DNA of 64,000 nt from Bimuria novae-zelandiae CBS 107.79 (lineage: Eukaryota; Ascomycota; Dothideomycetes; Pleosporales; Didymosphaeriaceae): NCBI GenBank assembly GCA_010015655.1, contig ML976778.1, forward strand, positions 9,529 through 73,528, given 5' to 3'. A program made the translations under genes and the position numbers. Below are positions 1 through 11,181 of the stretch, piece after piece. Under the pieces are notes generated by a model. That model was not told where the DNA came from and searched no databases. It saw only the letters and a program-made list of their open reading frames with translations. The first letter of the stretch is position 1. Every line of letters begins with the position of its first letter.

Positions 1-111
1 GGGCCTTCCGCCTATCTACTTCCCTCGCCGCAGCCCTTCTCTTCCCTCTCTAAGGGATCGCCTTAGTACTGTGGATAGACTAAGTCGCCCGTAGTTAGGG
101 CGCTTTTTATA
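1..111 (+). repeat. 3' part of the 5' LTR of a Ty3/Gypsy element
   Basis: Bases 1-111 match 7013-7123 with only three differences (8/7020, 96/7108 and 110/7122), all C/T transitions. The LTR start lies outside the window. The last difference changes the expected terminal ACA of the LTR to ATA, a CpA to TpA change typical of RIP. The element body starts at about 112. I could not recognise a primer-binding site just inside the LTR. Confidence 0.9.
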
Positions 112-540
112 ATACAATCCCTTACCCCCTTATATCTAATTCACCTGTACGATAAAATCGACACGAAGAGTTACCCGCTAGACCTTAAAGATAGCAAGAG
201 ACCCTTAAAGCAGGTTACTACTCGCAGAACCCTCTAAATAAGAGCCTTTAATAGTTACAACGCCTATAGAAGACCTAACGACACTTATAGACTTAGAGGA
301 AGACCTCCCTACTATTATAAGTAGTAATAATAACTAATAATTAGAGGAAGTTACCCTCTAAGAACGCCTAAGCGTACTATAGCTCTAATAATATATTTAG
401 GAACTAGAGGCCTCCCTAATAGTAAAGCGTTACTAATCTAAAGGCAAGACCCTAGTCAGGAACGAGATAATAACTACTAGCATCTCTAACAACTCCCTAG
501 AGCCTAAGGAGGGTCACGGTAACCTAGACAAGACTAAAGA

Positions 541-1560
541 TATAAGCAATAACCTATTAAGTAATAGCTTAATAGAGGACGCGTCCTTAAGCTTAGATAA
601 TACTAGTTAAGACTAATTTAGGGCCTCCGGGAGCATCTAACGCCCGCGAAAGAAGGATAGACAAGACTAGGCCTGCACTAGTCACGATAAAGAATATTAA
701 ATCTAAATAGTAACTACTACCCTAGACGTATAGCTACTAAAGCTACTAGAACTCCCTTAATTTAAAGGTAAGGGTCGCAAGGAACTAAACTTATAAAAGA
801 AGGCCTATAAGGACTATATTAACTTCTTACCTACCCTTAAAACTAACGAAGCGCAGGTTAGGTTCGCAGTAAGATACTTAGAAGATATATAACGTAACTA
901 CTAAAACTAAATAGTCGCTAAGATCCTAGAGCAGAAGCGATACAGGAAAGTCACCTAGGACCTTCTATAGTAAACTATAGTAGACTCTTTAGAATTAGCC
1001 TAGGAGCGAAAGAGTGCCGCTTGCCAAAGGATTAAGGTAGCTAAATAAGGCAAGAAGACCCCTACAGAACTCCTTAACTACCTTAAAGACTAATAGGAGG
1101 AATACAACCTAAAGAAGGCCTTAAATAATAATAATAAAGACTATATTAATAACTTCTATACAGCACTAGACAAGAAAATCTAAAAACGCCTTAAATAGTA
1201 GCCACGCGAATAGAAGAGCCTCTTTTACTTAAAAGTAAAGGTAAATATATATTAGTAAGCGTTAAAACCTTATAAGTTAGGGAAATAATATATATACGAT
1301 ATTAATAACAACTTCCTTAACGAGCTAGCTAATAAAAGGCGCGATCGAAAGCGATCTAGGTTAAATAACATAAGACTATACTAGAGACGCCACGATAGCG
1401 ACCGTCGCGATAAGAATGGCAAGAAGAAGGCTTAGGCAGTAGAGAATAGGGATAAGGACTAATACTTTTACTGCTATAAACTAGGCTATTATAAGGCGTC
1501 CTGTTCAAAGTACAAGGCCAAGGCGGGGAAAGACAAGCTATAGACTAGGAGGCCTAATAG
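541..1560 (+). pseudogene. Gag-like remnant with zinc knuckle
   Basis: The stretch reads as a charged, Lys/Glu-rich protein broken by many TAG/TAA codons. Near 1455-1503 it contains a degraded CCHC zinc knuckle: the reading C-Y-K-L-G-Y-Y-K-A-S-C fits the nucleocapsid pattern C-x2-C-x4-H-x4-C after two RIP-like changes. The knuckle directly upstream of a retroviral-type protease is what one expects at the end of Gag. The boundaries are approximate. Confidence 0.7.
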
Positions 1561-1679
1561 TCTATAGGCAAGGTTAACTATAATAAGGATTAATAATAAC
1601 TAGTCGCAGCCGCAAGGACCCCTAAGAATAGAAGTAGTAGCTTACTAATCGCGCTAGACAGTGAAGTACAGCACGAGGG

Positions 1680-4600
1680 TAACTAATAACGGATTAAAGC
1701 CCTAGTAGACTACGGAGCTAAAGCGAATTTTATTAGTAGCAATCTAATAAAGCGGTTAGGGGTTACGGTAATAATAATAAATAGCAAACGCTACGTGGCG
1801 CTAAACGGATAAGACTTAGGCATTCTAGGCCAGGCGAAGCTCCCCTACACTATTATAAATAGTCGTGGTAAAACTAAGAGCGATAGTTGCCTGTTTACAG
1901 TTAGTAATATTAGTAGATTTGACATGGTCCTAGGAATGCCTTAGCTAGTAGAATAGAACCCTATTATAAACTTCTATAACAAGACTATTCGCTTTGCCTA
2001 TGGGAAGCGCAAATGGACTAAGATCTTTACTAAATTAGTAGAAGAGTTTGCCAGCACGGCTAAAAACATAGTAAATAACTATTTTATTATATATGCTACC
2101 CTAAAGGACACATTAGGAGGCCTACCTAGGACGCTACCTAAAGAATACTAGGGACGATAGGAGGAAGCCTTCTCTAAAGAAGCCGCAAGCATCCTTGCCA
2201 ACTATGGCCCCCACGAAATAAAGATTAATATCGAGGAAGGCAAGGAAGTGCCTTTTAGACTACTTTATAGTCTATTAAAGTTAGAGTTAGTAGTTCTGCG
2301 CGACTATATCTAGAAAAACCTTAAATAGGGCTTTATTTAACTATTGCGATCGAGCGCCGGGGCACTAATCCTTTTTATAAAGAAAAAGGATAGAGGCCTC
2401 CGCCTCTGCGTCGACTATAGGGGACTAAATATAGTTATAATAAAGAACTAATACCTACTTCCCTTAATATAGGAATCCCTTAACTAACTAGGGGATGCCT
2501 AGATCTACACTAAACTAGACCTAAGGGACGCCTACCACCGCGTCCGAATTAGGGAAAGAGATAAATAGAAGACGGCCTTCTAAATAAGATATAAATAGTA
2601 CGAATATATAATAATGCCTTTTGGCTTAATAAACGCGCCTACGACCTTCTAAAGCTATATTAATAATATACTATCGGACCTTCTCGACATTTACTATATT
2701 GTGTACCTCGACGATATCCTTATCTACTCCAAGATAAAGGAGGAACACATCTAGCACGTTTAGACAGTGCTAGAACGCCTTGTTAAACGCCAGCTATACG
2801 CTAAACTATCTAAATACGAATTCTATACACGTAAGGTGGAATACCTAGGCTTTATAGTATCCCTAAACGGCGTAGAGATAGAGGAGGACCGCGTTGCCTC
2901 TATAAAAGATTGGCCTAAACTAAACTTAGTCTAAGTAGTTAGAATCTTCCTTAGCTTTATTAACTACTATTAAAGGTTTATAAAAGGATTCTCTTGAGTG
3001 GCGGCACCCCTTCACGCCCTAACGAGAAGGCTAGAGGGAGCTACTAAGGATAGACAGTAATAGAGACTTAAGGAATTAGTTATAATAAGCTTACTAAAGT
3101 AGGCTAAGGCCTCCTTTTACTAGCTAAAAGAGAGCTTTATGCGAGGGCCCTTACTAGCCTACTTTAACCCTAAAAGACCCTTAAGAGTAGAAACTAACGC
3201 TTTAGGTTTCGCGATCTTGGGTATTTTAAGCTAATCGCAACTAGACAAATATAGAAAGCTATAATAGTACCTAGTTACTTTTTATTCGCGTAAGATAAAC
3301 TAGGTAGAACGAAACTACGACACGCATAATAGCAAGTTACTAGTAATTATTAAAGCTTTTAAGCATTAGCGACACTACCTAGAGGGTGTTAGCAAGAAGG
3401 TTAAGCTTCTAACTAATTATACTAACCTGTAAGGGTTTATATTTACAAAAGTCCTAACTAAATAGTAGGTAAGGTGGGCCGAATAGCTCGCGACGTTTAA
3501 TTTTAAAATTAAACACTATCTAGAAAGGATAAATCCCGCTAATAGACTATCGCAAAGACCTAACTACGAGTTAGAGAAGGAAACAAGCTTAGGCAGGATA
3601 GGCAGTTCCTAGTAAAGACTTCTCGAGGCCCTATAGCATAAGTTATAGCTAAAAGGCGACGCTTCAGACGAAGCAGGCATGGTAGGTAGCCTATAGCTAC
3701 TAAAGTAGGCAGGAAGCCCTAGACTAGTGGCAGCAATAAGAGTTGCTAGACCTAGAACGTTAGTAACTAAGAAGGCGGTGGCAAATAATTTAGTAAGCGC
3801 TCACCCTATAATAGAGCTATTAAAGAGAAACAGCCAGGGGGACAAAACTATAGAACGAATCCTCTAGTACCTCTAAGGGCCAGAGATGGCAAAGCTGGAA
3901 TGGCTAAAGCGCTGGATAATTAGACTGGCTAACCTATTATGGTATAAGAATAGGCTATACGTGCCACCTCTGGCGAGGGTATACGTCCTTTAATAATGCT
4001 ATAATAACCCCCTCGCGGGCTATTTTAGCTTTACTAGGGCCTTAGAGCTAGTGCTACGAGAGTTCTAGTAGTCTAGTGTTTAATAATACGTAAAGAACTA
4101 CGTCTAGACCTACTAAGCGTGCTCTAGGGCAAAACCTGTCTAACACGCGACGCACGGCCAACTTAATAGCCTACTAGTCTTAAGGGGTATCTAGGAGGAC
4201 ATTGCTATAGATATAGTAATAGATCTACCTAAGAGTAAATCTAGAGCTTATCGTTATAATAGTATCCTAGTAATTATTAACTAGTTTTCTAAGATAGCAC
4301 ACTACATCCCCACGCGAAAGGACCTAAAGGTAGTAAAGCTAGCTAAGGTCTTTAAGAGAGAGGTTCTGCGCCTACATAGCCTTTTAAAGTTAATAGTTAC
4401 GGACAAAGGTAGCCTATTTATATTAGCTTATTAGAGCACCTTTACTTAATATTTAGAAACTAAATAACTCCTCTTTACTACCTTCTACCTGCAGACAGAC
4501 GGATAGATAGAATAATAGAACTAAACGCTTAAATAGTACCTTTAAGTGTTCTATAACTACAAATAATCTAATTAGGCGGACCTTCTATCTAAAGTAGAAT

Positions 4601-5330
4601 ATTCGTATAATAATAGCATCTATAGCTCTACAGGAGTGTCGCTATTTGTTATAGTATACAGCCTAAATCTACTAATAGTAGGCCTGCCCCGAGAAGTATA
4701 GCTGCGCGGGTCGGTACCTATAGTAAGGGCCAGAGTGGCAGTTCTAGCCTAGACTAGGGCCTAGATAACCCAAGCGATCCTCAGGGCACAGGCGTACTAG
4801 GCGACGTGGTATAATAGGAAGCATAAGGCCTAAACCTTTATAGTAAGGGACATGGTATACCTTAACGCCCGCAACATACGGTTAACTAGGCCTAAGAAGA
4901 AACTTAACTATAAGTCCTAGGGTCCCTATAGGGTAAAATAGCGGATTGGTTAACAGGCATATGAGCTAGAGCTACTAAAGAACTTTAATATTTACCTAGT
5001 GTTTTATGTGTCTCTCCTAAACTAGGCAGCCCTAGAAGGACTACTATAACGAGAGCAAAGCCCGCCTAAGGTTATTATACCATAAGTAGGGGAGGATATA
5101 TACCTAATTAAAGGAATTAGATCTAGGGTACTCCAGGACAGAGAATAGCTGTATAAAGTTAAGTAGAAATAATATAATAGCAATAAGAACTAGTAGTTAT
5201 CTGCAGAGGAGATCTCTAAAGGGGCGATAAAGCAGTTCCTAAAGGGCTTAGACAAGGAAACTAAAGGTCGCCCTAGACAGGAGCCCAAGAGGCGGGGTCG
5301 CCCCCCTAGAGAAGGAGGAAGACAGCACTC
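1680..5330 (+). pseudogene. Pol remnant: protease, RT, RNase H, integrase, chromodomain
   Basis: Protease: a degraded LVDSGA-type active site near 1705-1735. Reverse transcriptase: about 2210-2950, with the catalytic YLDD box at 2704-2715 followed by ILIYS. RNase H: about 3170-3430. Integrase: about 3900-4700, with the TDG box near 4496-4505 and a DLPKS-like core near 4210. Chromodomain: about 5095-5250, reading VLxDRxLYKVK followed by a WW-like region and EEIS. Dozens of in-frame TAG/TAA codons at CAG/CAA/TGG positions destroy the frame. No intact polyprotein remains. Confidence 0.9.
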
Positions 5331-5639
5331 GATAGTAATTAGTAATAGATTACCCTAGAAAGTACACTTTATAGGCTGCGAAATACTAGAATAAATAGGG
5401 CAAAGGATTCTTAAATAGACTAAAGACTAGAACAAGCTATCTAGGCCTATTCACGTCTCTTAGGGCCTAACAGAGGCTTATAAGCCTATTCGGACCATAC
5501 TTAACGCGATTATAGCTAACCGAAACCTAACCAAAACTGCCTAAGGGTATAGAACGTAAATAAAATCTAGACATAATTAATAGGGGCAGGAATCCCTAGA
5601 TTATACTAAATAACCCTCTTAATTAGTTAGGCGCTTAGA

Positions 5640-6700
5640 CTCGTAGGCTTGCTAAAAAGTCTCTTAACTACCCTTACTCTTAATCTTCTTCTTTACTTCC
5701 TCCGCGAGGAAGTCCAGCGTGGCTAAGACACTAGCCTTAAACGCTAACTACCCTAAATTAGTATTAATAACCCGGGATTAGGGTTAAGGACCCTTACTAA
5801 CTTAGGAGTAACCTTCTTACGCCTAGGGGTAAGAGCACTAGTAGCAACTAGGGAGATTAGACTACCCCCCTCTATAGCAAAAGCTTTCCTCTTCCGCTTC
5901 TCCTTAATAAAGAGGCCTACCACCGGAATAATCTTCTTAGGAGGCTAGGTGTTATAACCTAAGTAATAGGGGGTTAACGGGTTTCCGCAGAATTTAGATC
6001 CGGTGGCCCTATGCAACTTAGTCTAGATAACCTTTAATTACACTAGATAATACTTATATAATAATATTACTTTATTCTGTCTCTAGTACCTGCGCGGTGG
6101 CCTTTACTAATGTCTTATCTAATCTAGAGAGGTTAATCTCGTCGCATGTGTACGTATTAATTCGGCTTAAGCGTAGCATAAGAGTAATTAAGATACTTAA
6201 CACGTTCTCTAAGTTGTCTTTAAGTATCTGCTACTAATTAGCCTCGAAACCCCTACATAACCCTTAAAGCGCCAACTTACCTACTAATAATCCTTACTAC
6301 CGCTGTAGCAGGCATCGTAGTGGCAGATTAAATCGTAGTCCTTTAAATCTATTAGGCTAAGATTAATATACACTGCCCTAGACTGGACACGACGCATCTC
6401 CTTAACCTAAAACTAATAAAGTTTTATCTTTTTATAATTGGACTACTTAAGGCTGTCTAGGATAATAGGAAGGTAGGTATAGCACAGGTTAATAGTACTA
6501 ACTACGCTCGCACGCGCCTTATTAACTAGGGCCTTAAGAATAGTGTTCGCGGTACTTATAGTGCTAAATAGCGTGGGTATATCTAGACAAAGTCTGAAGG
6601 TTGCTAAAGAGGGCGGTAGAGAAGTAATAAGTACGGGGATAACTTGGCAGGCCTGCACCAGGTTAGTCTACCTTCACAACCCCTAAATTTAGAGCGGCTG
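5640..6700 (-). pseudogene. Antisense accessory gene of the Gypsy element, RIP-degraded, function unknown
   Basis: Between the chromodomain and the 3' LTR the minus strand, not the plus strand, gives protein-like reading. The longest open stretch is 6443-6658 (71 codons, hydrophobic and Leu/Ile-rich). It continues through RIP-type stops into segments reading KEMRRVQSRAVYINLSL (about 6350-6400), DEINLSRLDKTLVKATAQ (about 6090-6150), a basic patch KEKRKRKAFAIEGG (about 5870-5920) and DFLAEEVKKKIKSKG near 5660-5720. The whole would be about 330 residues with a basic, possibly nuclear or DNA-binding C-terminal part. I do not recognise a domain. It could be an extra retroelement gene or a captured host gene. 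Confidence 0.5.
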
Positions 6701-6950
6701 GGTACCAAAATAAGGGGCATCTAGGGTCAGGCACCCTAGACTACCATAAATTAGCTAGGTCGTACTTACGGGTTAGGGAGCCTCCGGGATAAGGTAAGCC
6801 GCCGAGTGGAGAGTAAGAATAAGGGTTTTAGGCCTTAGTATAAGCCTAAGATTTAGCTTACGTTATTAGCTTACGTAATACGCGAGGCCTAATTAGGCTA
6901 GTTATTACGTGCTTATTCTCGCGGTCGAGACCCTTAAAGAAAAGAGCCTT

Positions 6951-7123
6951 TGTCACGAGTCGTAGGTCGAGGGCCCTCGACGGCCCTAGTCCGCTCTAGA
7001 CCGGCGCTATCCGGGCCTTTCGCCTATCTACTTCCCTCGCCGCAGCCCTTCTCTTCCCTCTCTAAGGGATCGCCTTAGTACTGTGGATAGACTAAGTCGC
7101 CCGTAGTCAGGGCGCTTTTTACA
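6951..7123 (+). repeat. 3' LTR of the Gypsy element
   Basis: 7013-7123 repeats bases 1-111. The LTR probably begins at the TGTCACGAGTC at 6951, giving about 173 bp and the usual TG...CA ends (ending ACA at 7121-7123). The start is inferred from the TGT motif and the purine-rich AAAGAAAAGAG tract just before it, because the matching part of the 5' LTR is outside the window. Confidence 0.8.
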
Positions 7124-7690
7124 AGTAACGTAAGATCTATAGCTATTAAGGATAAGTAGCTAGTAAGATTATTAAGCTTTTACCTTTATATAGCGATTAA
7201 ACACCTACTTAAGCTAGGCAAGACTAATATTATTATTTATCTAGCCTAATAGTAATAAGGTAATATGCACGCTATGCTTTCCTGCCTTAATATCCTTAAC
7301 TTAGCTTAATTATATAGTCTTGTTAGTCGCCTAATAAATAAAGCTTAGTAGCAAGGCTACTCTATCCGCGTATACACATGCTAGGATAATAATCTATTTA
7401 TAAGACCTATCTTAGAGAGATGCTCTAACCTCCTTCTTCTCCTATATTTGTCTACTAAACACCCGTTTTAATCTACTAATAATACTAATCAAGCAGCCCT
7501 TTTTATCTATATTATATATATAATAAGGCTCGATGTTATATTCTGTTAAGATCCCAAAGAGGTAGCTATTCTCTAAGGGGCTAAGGTTGGTTCTCGGGCA
7601 GGAGTACTGGTAGGACGGGAAAGGGTTATAGTAATAGCTTACGCCTGTCACTAAGGGCGTTAGTATTAAAGGTGTGTACGGCACAATCAA
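7124..7690 (-). pseudogene. Fot1/Pogo-type transposase fragment
   Basis: On the minus strand 7690-7442 is open for 82 codons and ends with a segment of the type IYNxDKKGxLIxIISRxKRVFSR. This matches the DDE_1 (Tc1/mariner, Fot1/Pogo) region around the first catalytic aspartate, usually YNMDEKGF followed by I-x-R-x-KRVF. The usual E and F after this Asp are K and C here. Downstream on the same strand (7441-7124) is AT-rich and full of stops. The N-terminal DNA-binding half is missing. The 3' LTR of the Gypsy element abuts it directly, suggesting the Gypsy element inserted into the older DNA transposon. Confidence 0.55.
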
Positions 7691-8001
7691 ATTAACAAGG
7701 TTGCTTATTTAGATCTAAACGATAGATTAATAAACAGGTTAAACACGAATGCCTTAAGGGTATTCGTGTGGGTTTATATACAAGAGGGGTAAACCTTACC
7801 ATCTATCTCTCTTTCTACCGTCCCTAGATTCTGATAGATGGTCGCGCCGTCCGTGGATGGTGCACCTTTCACAATCTTGGCAGGATGGTATGTCTTGGCT
7901 AGATGGTACATCACGTGACCCCGGTTACGCGACCCCGCCGAGTGTCACTTCTACTAAGGCCCGTTGGTCCTCCGCGTTCCATACATGTTCAGATCCTAAC
8001 A
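7690..8001 (-). repeat. Probable solo LTR of a Copia-type element
   Basis: The minus strand from 8001 starts TGTTAGGATCTGAAC, a typical fungal Copia LTR start, and contains a TATATAAACCC promoter-like box near 7770-7781. Its GC content is much higher than the RIPed DNA on both sides, and it holds GATGGT repeats and CACGTG. The 3' end near 7690 is uncertain, and no partner LTR or pol sequence is in the window. It could instead be part of the promoter region of the adjacent transposase. Confidence 0.4.
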
Positions 8002-8320
8002 TATTCCTTAATTTTATTACGTAAGAAGTTAAAATATAGGCTATATTTATTACCTAAGTTAGCGTTATAGCAATTGCTGTCTATACTAGCTACCTATTAA
8101 AAGATTAGGTAGATACTATATTAGTTAATAAAGTAAGTAACCTAGCTCTCGCTTACTAGTTCTTTAGCTATTATTAACGCGAAATTTTATATTATTTCTT
8201 TTATAGGTAGTAAGTAATGCGCTGTAAGTCCCTTTATGTATTTAATAAGCTCTACCTCTTGTTATAGAGTAAGCTTTTATTAGTTAGTAATCTTTAATGC
8301 GTGCGACTGTGTAACTGCGC
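8002..8320. other. AT-rich RIP-like tail of the transposon nest
   Basis: The sequence is TA-rich and lacks CpA, like the Gypsy body, with no readable protein. It ends sharply near 8310 where normal mixed-composition DNA begins, so this is the border between repeat and gene space. Confidence 0.6.
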
Positions 8321-8855
8321 GGTGCCGCCGCGATAGAGTTGAGCGCTCAACGCCATGCTCGTTAGCTATTTTCGTATAACAGAGTTCATCGCTGGGATCT
8401 AGCGAGTCTATCTCTGCAAGCGCATCGTCAATCGGAGCCATATTGGTGGAGTTGTGTGGTGTGGAAGTTTGACATGTTTTCGGGCCGAGCGTGCATCACG
8501 CGAATCCGTGCATCACGCGCACGGACACGTTATCGATAACTAACGCCACAAAACTGTGCCACAGTCCATAGGTTTGTTCTGCTTGACTCATGTAGTTTGA
8601 CAAAGTCCCCATCACAAAGCAACAGCACACAATTCTGAGGCTTTGGCCTGCAGGGTACTGAGGTTTTGCTTGACCGGTGTCGTACCGATTTCCCAGCTCC
8701 GTGGAGTATGACCAGGTAAAGAGGCCACAATTTAGAGGAGCACTCCTTTTCAGTCTGTTCCTACGATTTTTACAACCTCTTGAGTCAATTTTTTGCGTCA
8801 CATTGGATTCCGTGCTACGATACACAATACAAACCCCGAAAGGTTCAGCAACGCC

Positions 8856-10223
8856 ATGGCCGCCGCTATGGACCCCGGCGAGGTGCACACACGATTTATC
8901 GACTGGGCACGGTCGAATGGCATCAGCATCGATGGAATCGCTCCTGCAAAGTTCAAAGACCGTGGAATGGGCATTGTGGCTGCTAAAGATATCAAGGTCA
9001 GTACCTGCAAAGCCCCAGCTCGGCAACCTATCATAGTATTGCATTATACCAGAAGATGCGTGTTGCCGTTTGGTCAATACTAAGTGTTCAAGAAAGGAGA
9101 TCGATTAGTGCACGTGCGCAACACTTCACTCATCACAGTTACTCAACCACAAGTACAAATCCTCAATTTCCCGTCGAATACCACGATACATGCTCGTTTG
9201 GCTGCATATCAGGCTCTCAACTATGAAGACAGGACCTGTCCGCATCGACCTTGGCAAGACGTCTGGCCAAGTCAAGAAGAATTTGAAGAGATTCTTCCCC
9301 TACATTGGTCGAAGAAGCTGCAAGATCTGCTACCACACGCTGCGAGTGGTAAGTCAAGATTCTACTATTGAATGATTTCCCATATCTGGATCTTCAAGGT
9401 TCATAATTGTTACTGACAACCTAAAGTCTTTCTTACGAATCAGCGCTCAAATCTAGAAAGAGACTATACAAGCATCCACGCCATATATCCCAAGATCTCT
9501 AGAGATCTCTTCACGTACACATGGCTCATCGTCAACACCCGTACCTTCTACTGGGATTATCCGGATCTTCCCAGTGCGCACCCGCGCCTTCCGAAAAAGC
9601 GTCCTCAGCTGAAAGCCGATGATTGCTACGCCATGTGCCCCTTTATGGACTACTTCAATCATTCTGATAAAGGCTGCGATTCCAAGGCTGACGGAAAAGG
9701 CTACTCAGTCACCGCCGATCGCGCCTACAAAGCTGGCGAAGAAGTTTATGTCCCATATGGCTCACACACGAACGATTTCCTGCTGGTGGAGTATGGGTTC
9801 ATTCTCGACACCAATGGATGTGATTCTCTGCCACTAGACCATCTCATACTATCGCAGCTTTCGTCAGAGCAGGTCGAGGTGCTCAAAGAAGATGGCTTCT
9901 ATGGATCATACACGCTTTCGCCTACGCCCCCGAATATATGTCACCGCACTCAGGCTGTCGTGCGTCTGCTGACGCTACCCTTGAGACGGTATTCGGCGTT
10001 CGTGGGTGGGACAGACGAAGGAGCAGGCGATCAGGGCAAAGTGAACGAGTATGTCATTGGTCTGCTGGTGAAATACGAGAGACAGATTATGGAAATCATA
10101 GAGGAGGGGGAAGGCTTGGAGGTCAGTAGCGAGGTGAAGTCGGGTCAGAAAGACACCTTATTACGGCGGTGGAAGCAAGTAAGGTCCATCGTGAAAGCAG
10201 GCATCAATGCTCTAAGCAACTGA
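8856..10223 (+). CDS. SET-domain protein lysine methyltransferase (RLSMT/SETD3 type)
   Basis: Three exons (8856-8996, 9093-9348, 9427-10223) join in phase to give 397 residues. The ATG at 8856 is the first in frame (CGCCATGGCC context). Introns are 96 and 78 nt with GTCAGT and GTAAGT donors. The protein has the split SET layout: an N-terminal [12 protein letters not shown] segment (about residues 40-50), a long insert with the family's [18 protein letters not shown] helix, then the AdoMet-binding/catalytic FNHS motif (N about 210) and [10 protein letters not shown] with the SET tyrosine (about 243). A C-terminal helical region fits a Rubisco-LSMT substrate-binding domain. Such enzymes methylate lysine (or histidine, SETD3) on non-histone proteins using AdoMet; the substrate here is unknown. 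It lies directly beside the RIPed nest but shows no RIP damage. Confidence 0.85.
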
Positions 10224-10709
10224 GCGTGGCTCTGAGATCAAGTACGATCAAACGATCAGAGTCTAACACTTGTGAGTAGCTCATATCAGCCATGTTATAT
10301 CACGGTAAATCTTCAAGCATTTGAATAATATTCACTAAGTAATCTGTGTTGCTCCGGGACATACAATATAACGGCCGCCTAGGCGATTGCACAGTCACTC
10401 CCGCCAACGATATCTCGGTATATTCGCCTTGTGGCGCTACCAGAGGTGGGTATTTTTGGTAGTAAAAGCTAGGCTTAGCTGAGTCCCCTGCCGTACTAGA
10501 CCTTTACGTTCACGGGTATTTCCCTTAATAGTCTAGCTTTGATCCTTAGCAAACGCGTGGCATGGTAGGCGCCACCCGTAGATAGGATATTCCCTTCTTT
10601 CACCCTTTCTCACACCTGCGGTATGACCAAATATTCACACACACCTACACTCAGCAGCTACTCCAACCGTCACCATGGTCTTCTCGTACGAGCCAAACCT
10701 GACTCCTAA
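10224..10709. other. Intergenic, no gene seen
   Basis: Mixed-composition spacer between the SET gene and the broken F-box-like gene. A pyrimidine-rich CTTTCACCCTTTCTCACACC stretch near 10600 could be promoter DNA for the downstream gene. I see no RNA gene or coding frame. Confidence 0.5.
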
Positions 10710-11181
10710 ATGCATCAAGACGTACCTAATTTGCTGCACCAATTTGGCGTATACAAATCTGACATCAACCCCAGCGCCGAGCGCAACGCCCGCGAGTCGT
10801 GCCTTCTCCGCCTCCCCGCCGAGCTGCGCATGCAAATTTACCGCTGTGAGCCACCTGTTTACTCGTCCCACCACGCCTTCCTAACAAACACAACCAACAG
10901 ACGTCTTTTACGCCGGCACACACCTCCTATACTGCTGCACCCGCGAGTAGCGCGAGAAACTCTGGGGCGCCAAGGTCTTCGTCTACCACAACGAGATGCG
11001 TCTCATGACGGTCTGCCCGCACCCGCTAGGTCTCCTGTATGTCCGCCGCCAGATCTTCGCCGAGGCGCATTCGTTGCCGTTCGAAGTGAATGAGTTTGTG
11101 GGCGGTCCGTTGGTGGAGTGGCCGAAGGACTGTCAGGCGAGGCGGGAGATCTTGATTGGGAATCCGACGCCTTGGAATTGA
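10710..11181 (+). pseudogene. F-box-like short protein gene with in-frame TAG
   Basis: From the ATG at 10710 exon 1 reads to 10845 and contains the LLRLPAELRMQIYR motif that opens many short Dothideomycete F-box-like proteins. A GTGAGC donor at 10846 and CAACAG acceptor ending at 10900 (55-nt intron) continue the frame as YVFYAGTHLLYC. An in-frame TAG follows at 10948-10950 (GAG TAG CGC). Beyond it the same frame stays open and protein-like to 11181, including GLLYVRRQIFAEAHSLPFEVNEF, the usual next motif of this family. The product would be about 137 residues if the stop were sense. No compatible splice removes the TAG. A second ATG at 10675 has a better context but lies in another frame. 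Confidence 0.6.

Larger units (their letters stand above)
1..7123 (+). mobile_element. RIP-degraded Ty3/Gypsy chromovirus-type LTR retrotransposon
   Basis: Matching LTRs flank an internal region that reads in order as Gag, protease, reverse transcriptase, RNase H, integrase and chromodomain once RIP-type stops (TAG/TAA for CAG, CAA or TGG) are ignored. Integrase after RNase H is the Ty3/Gypsy order, and a chromodomain after integrase is typical of chromoviruses. Stop codons occur every few tens of bases in every frame, so it cannot be autonomous. CpA and TpG are scarce and TpA is abundant. An extra antisense coding region lies between pol and the 3' LTR. The element is about 7.1 kb or slightly more, with its 5' edge outside the window. 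Confidence 0.93.

Noticed and set aside
7738..7765. Inverted repeat around ACACGAATGCC/GGTATTCGTGT as a terminator or IS end
   Set aside because: It lies inside the probable LTR, where short hairpins are common. A rho-independent terminator makes no sense in a fungal nuclear genome, and no second copy is seen.
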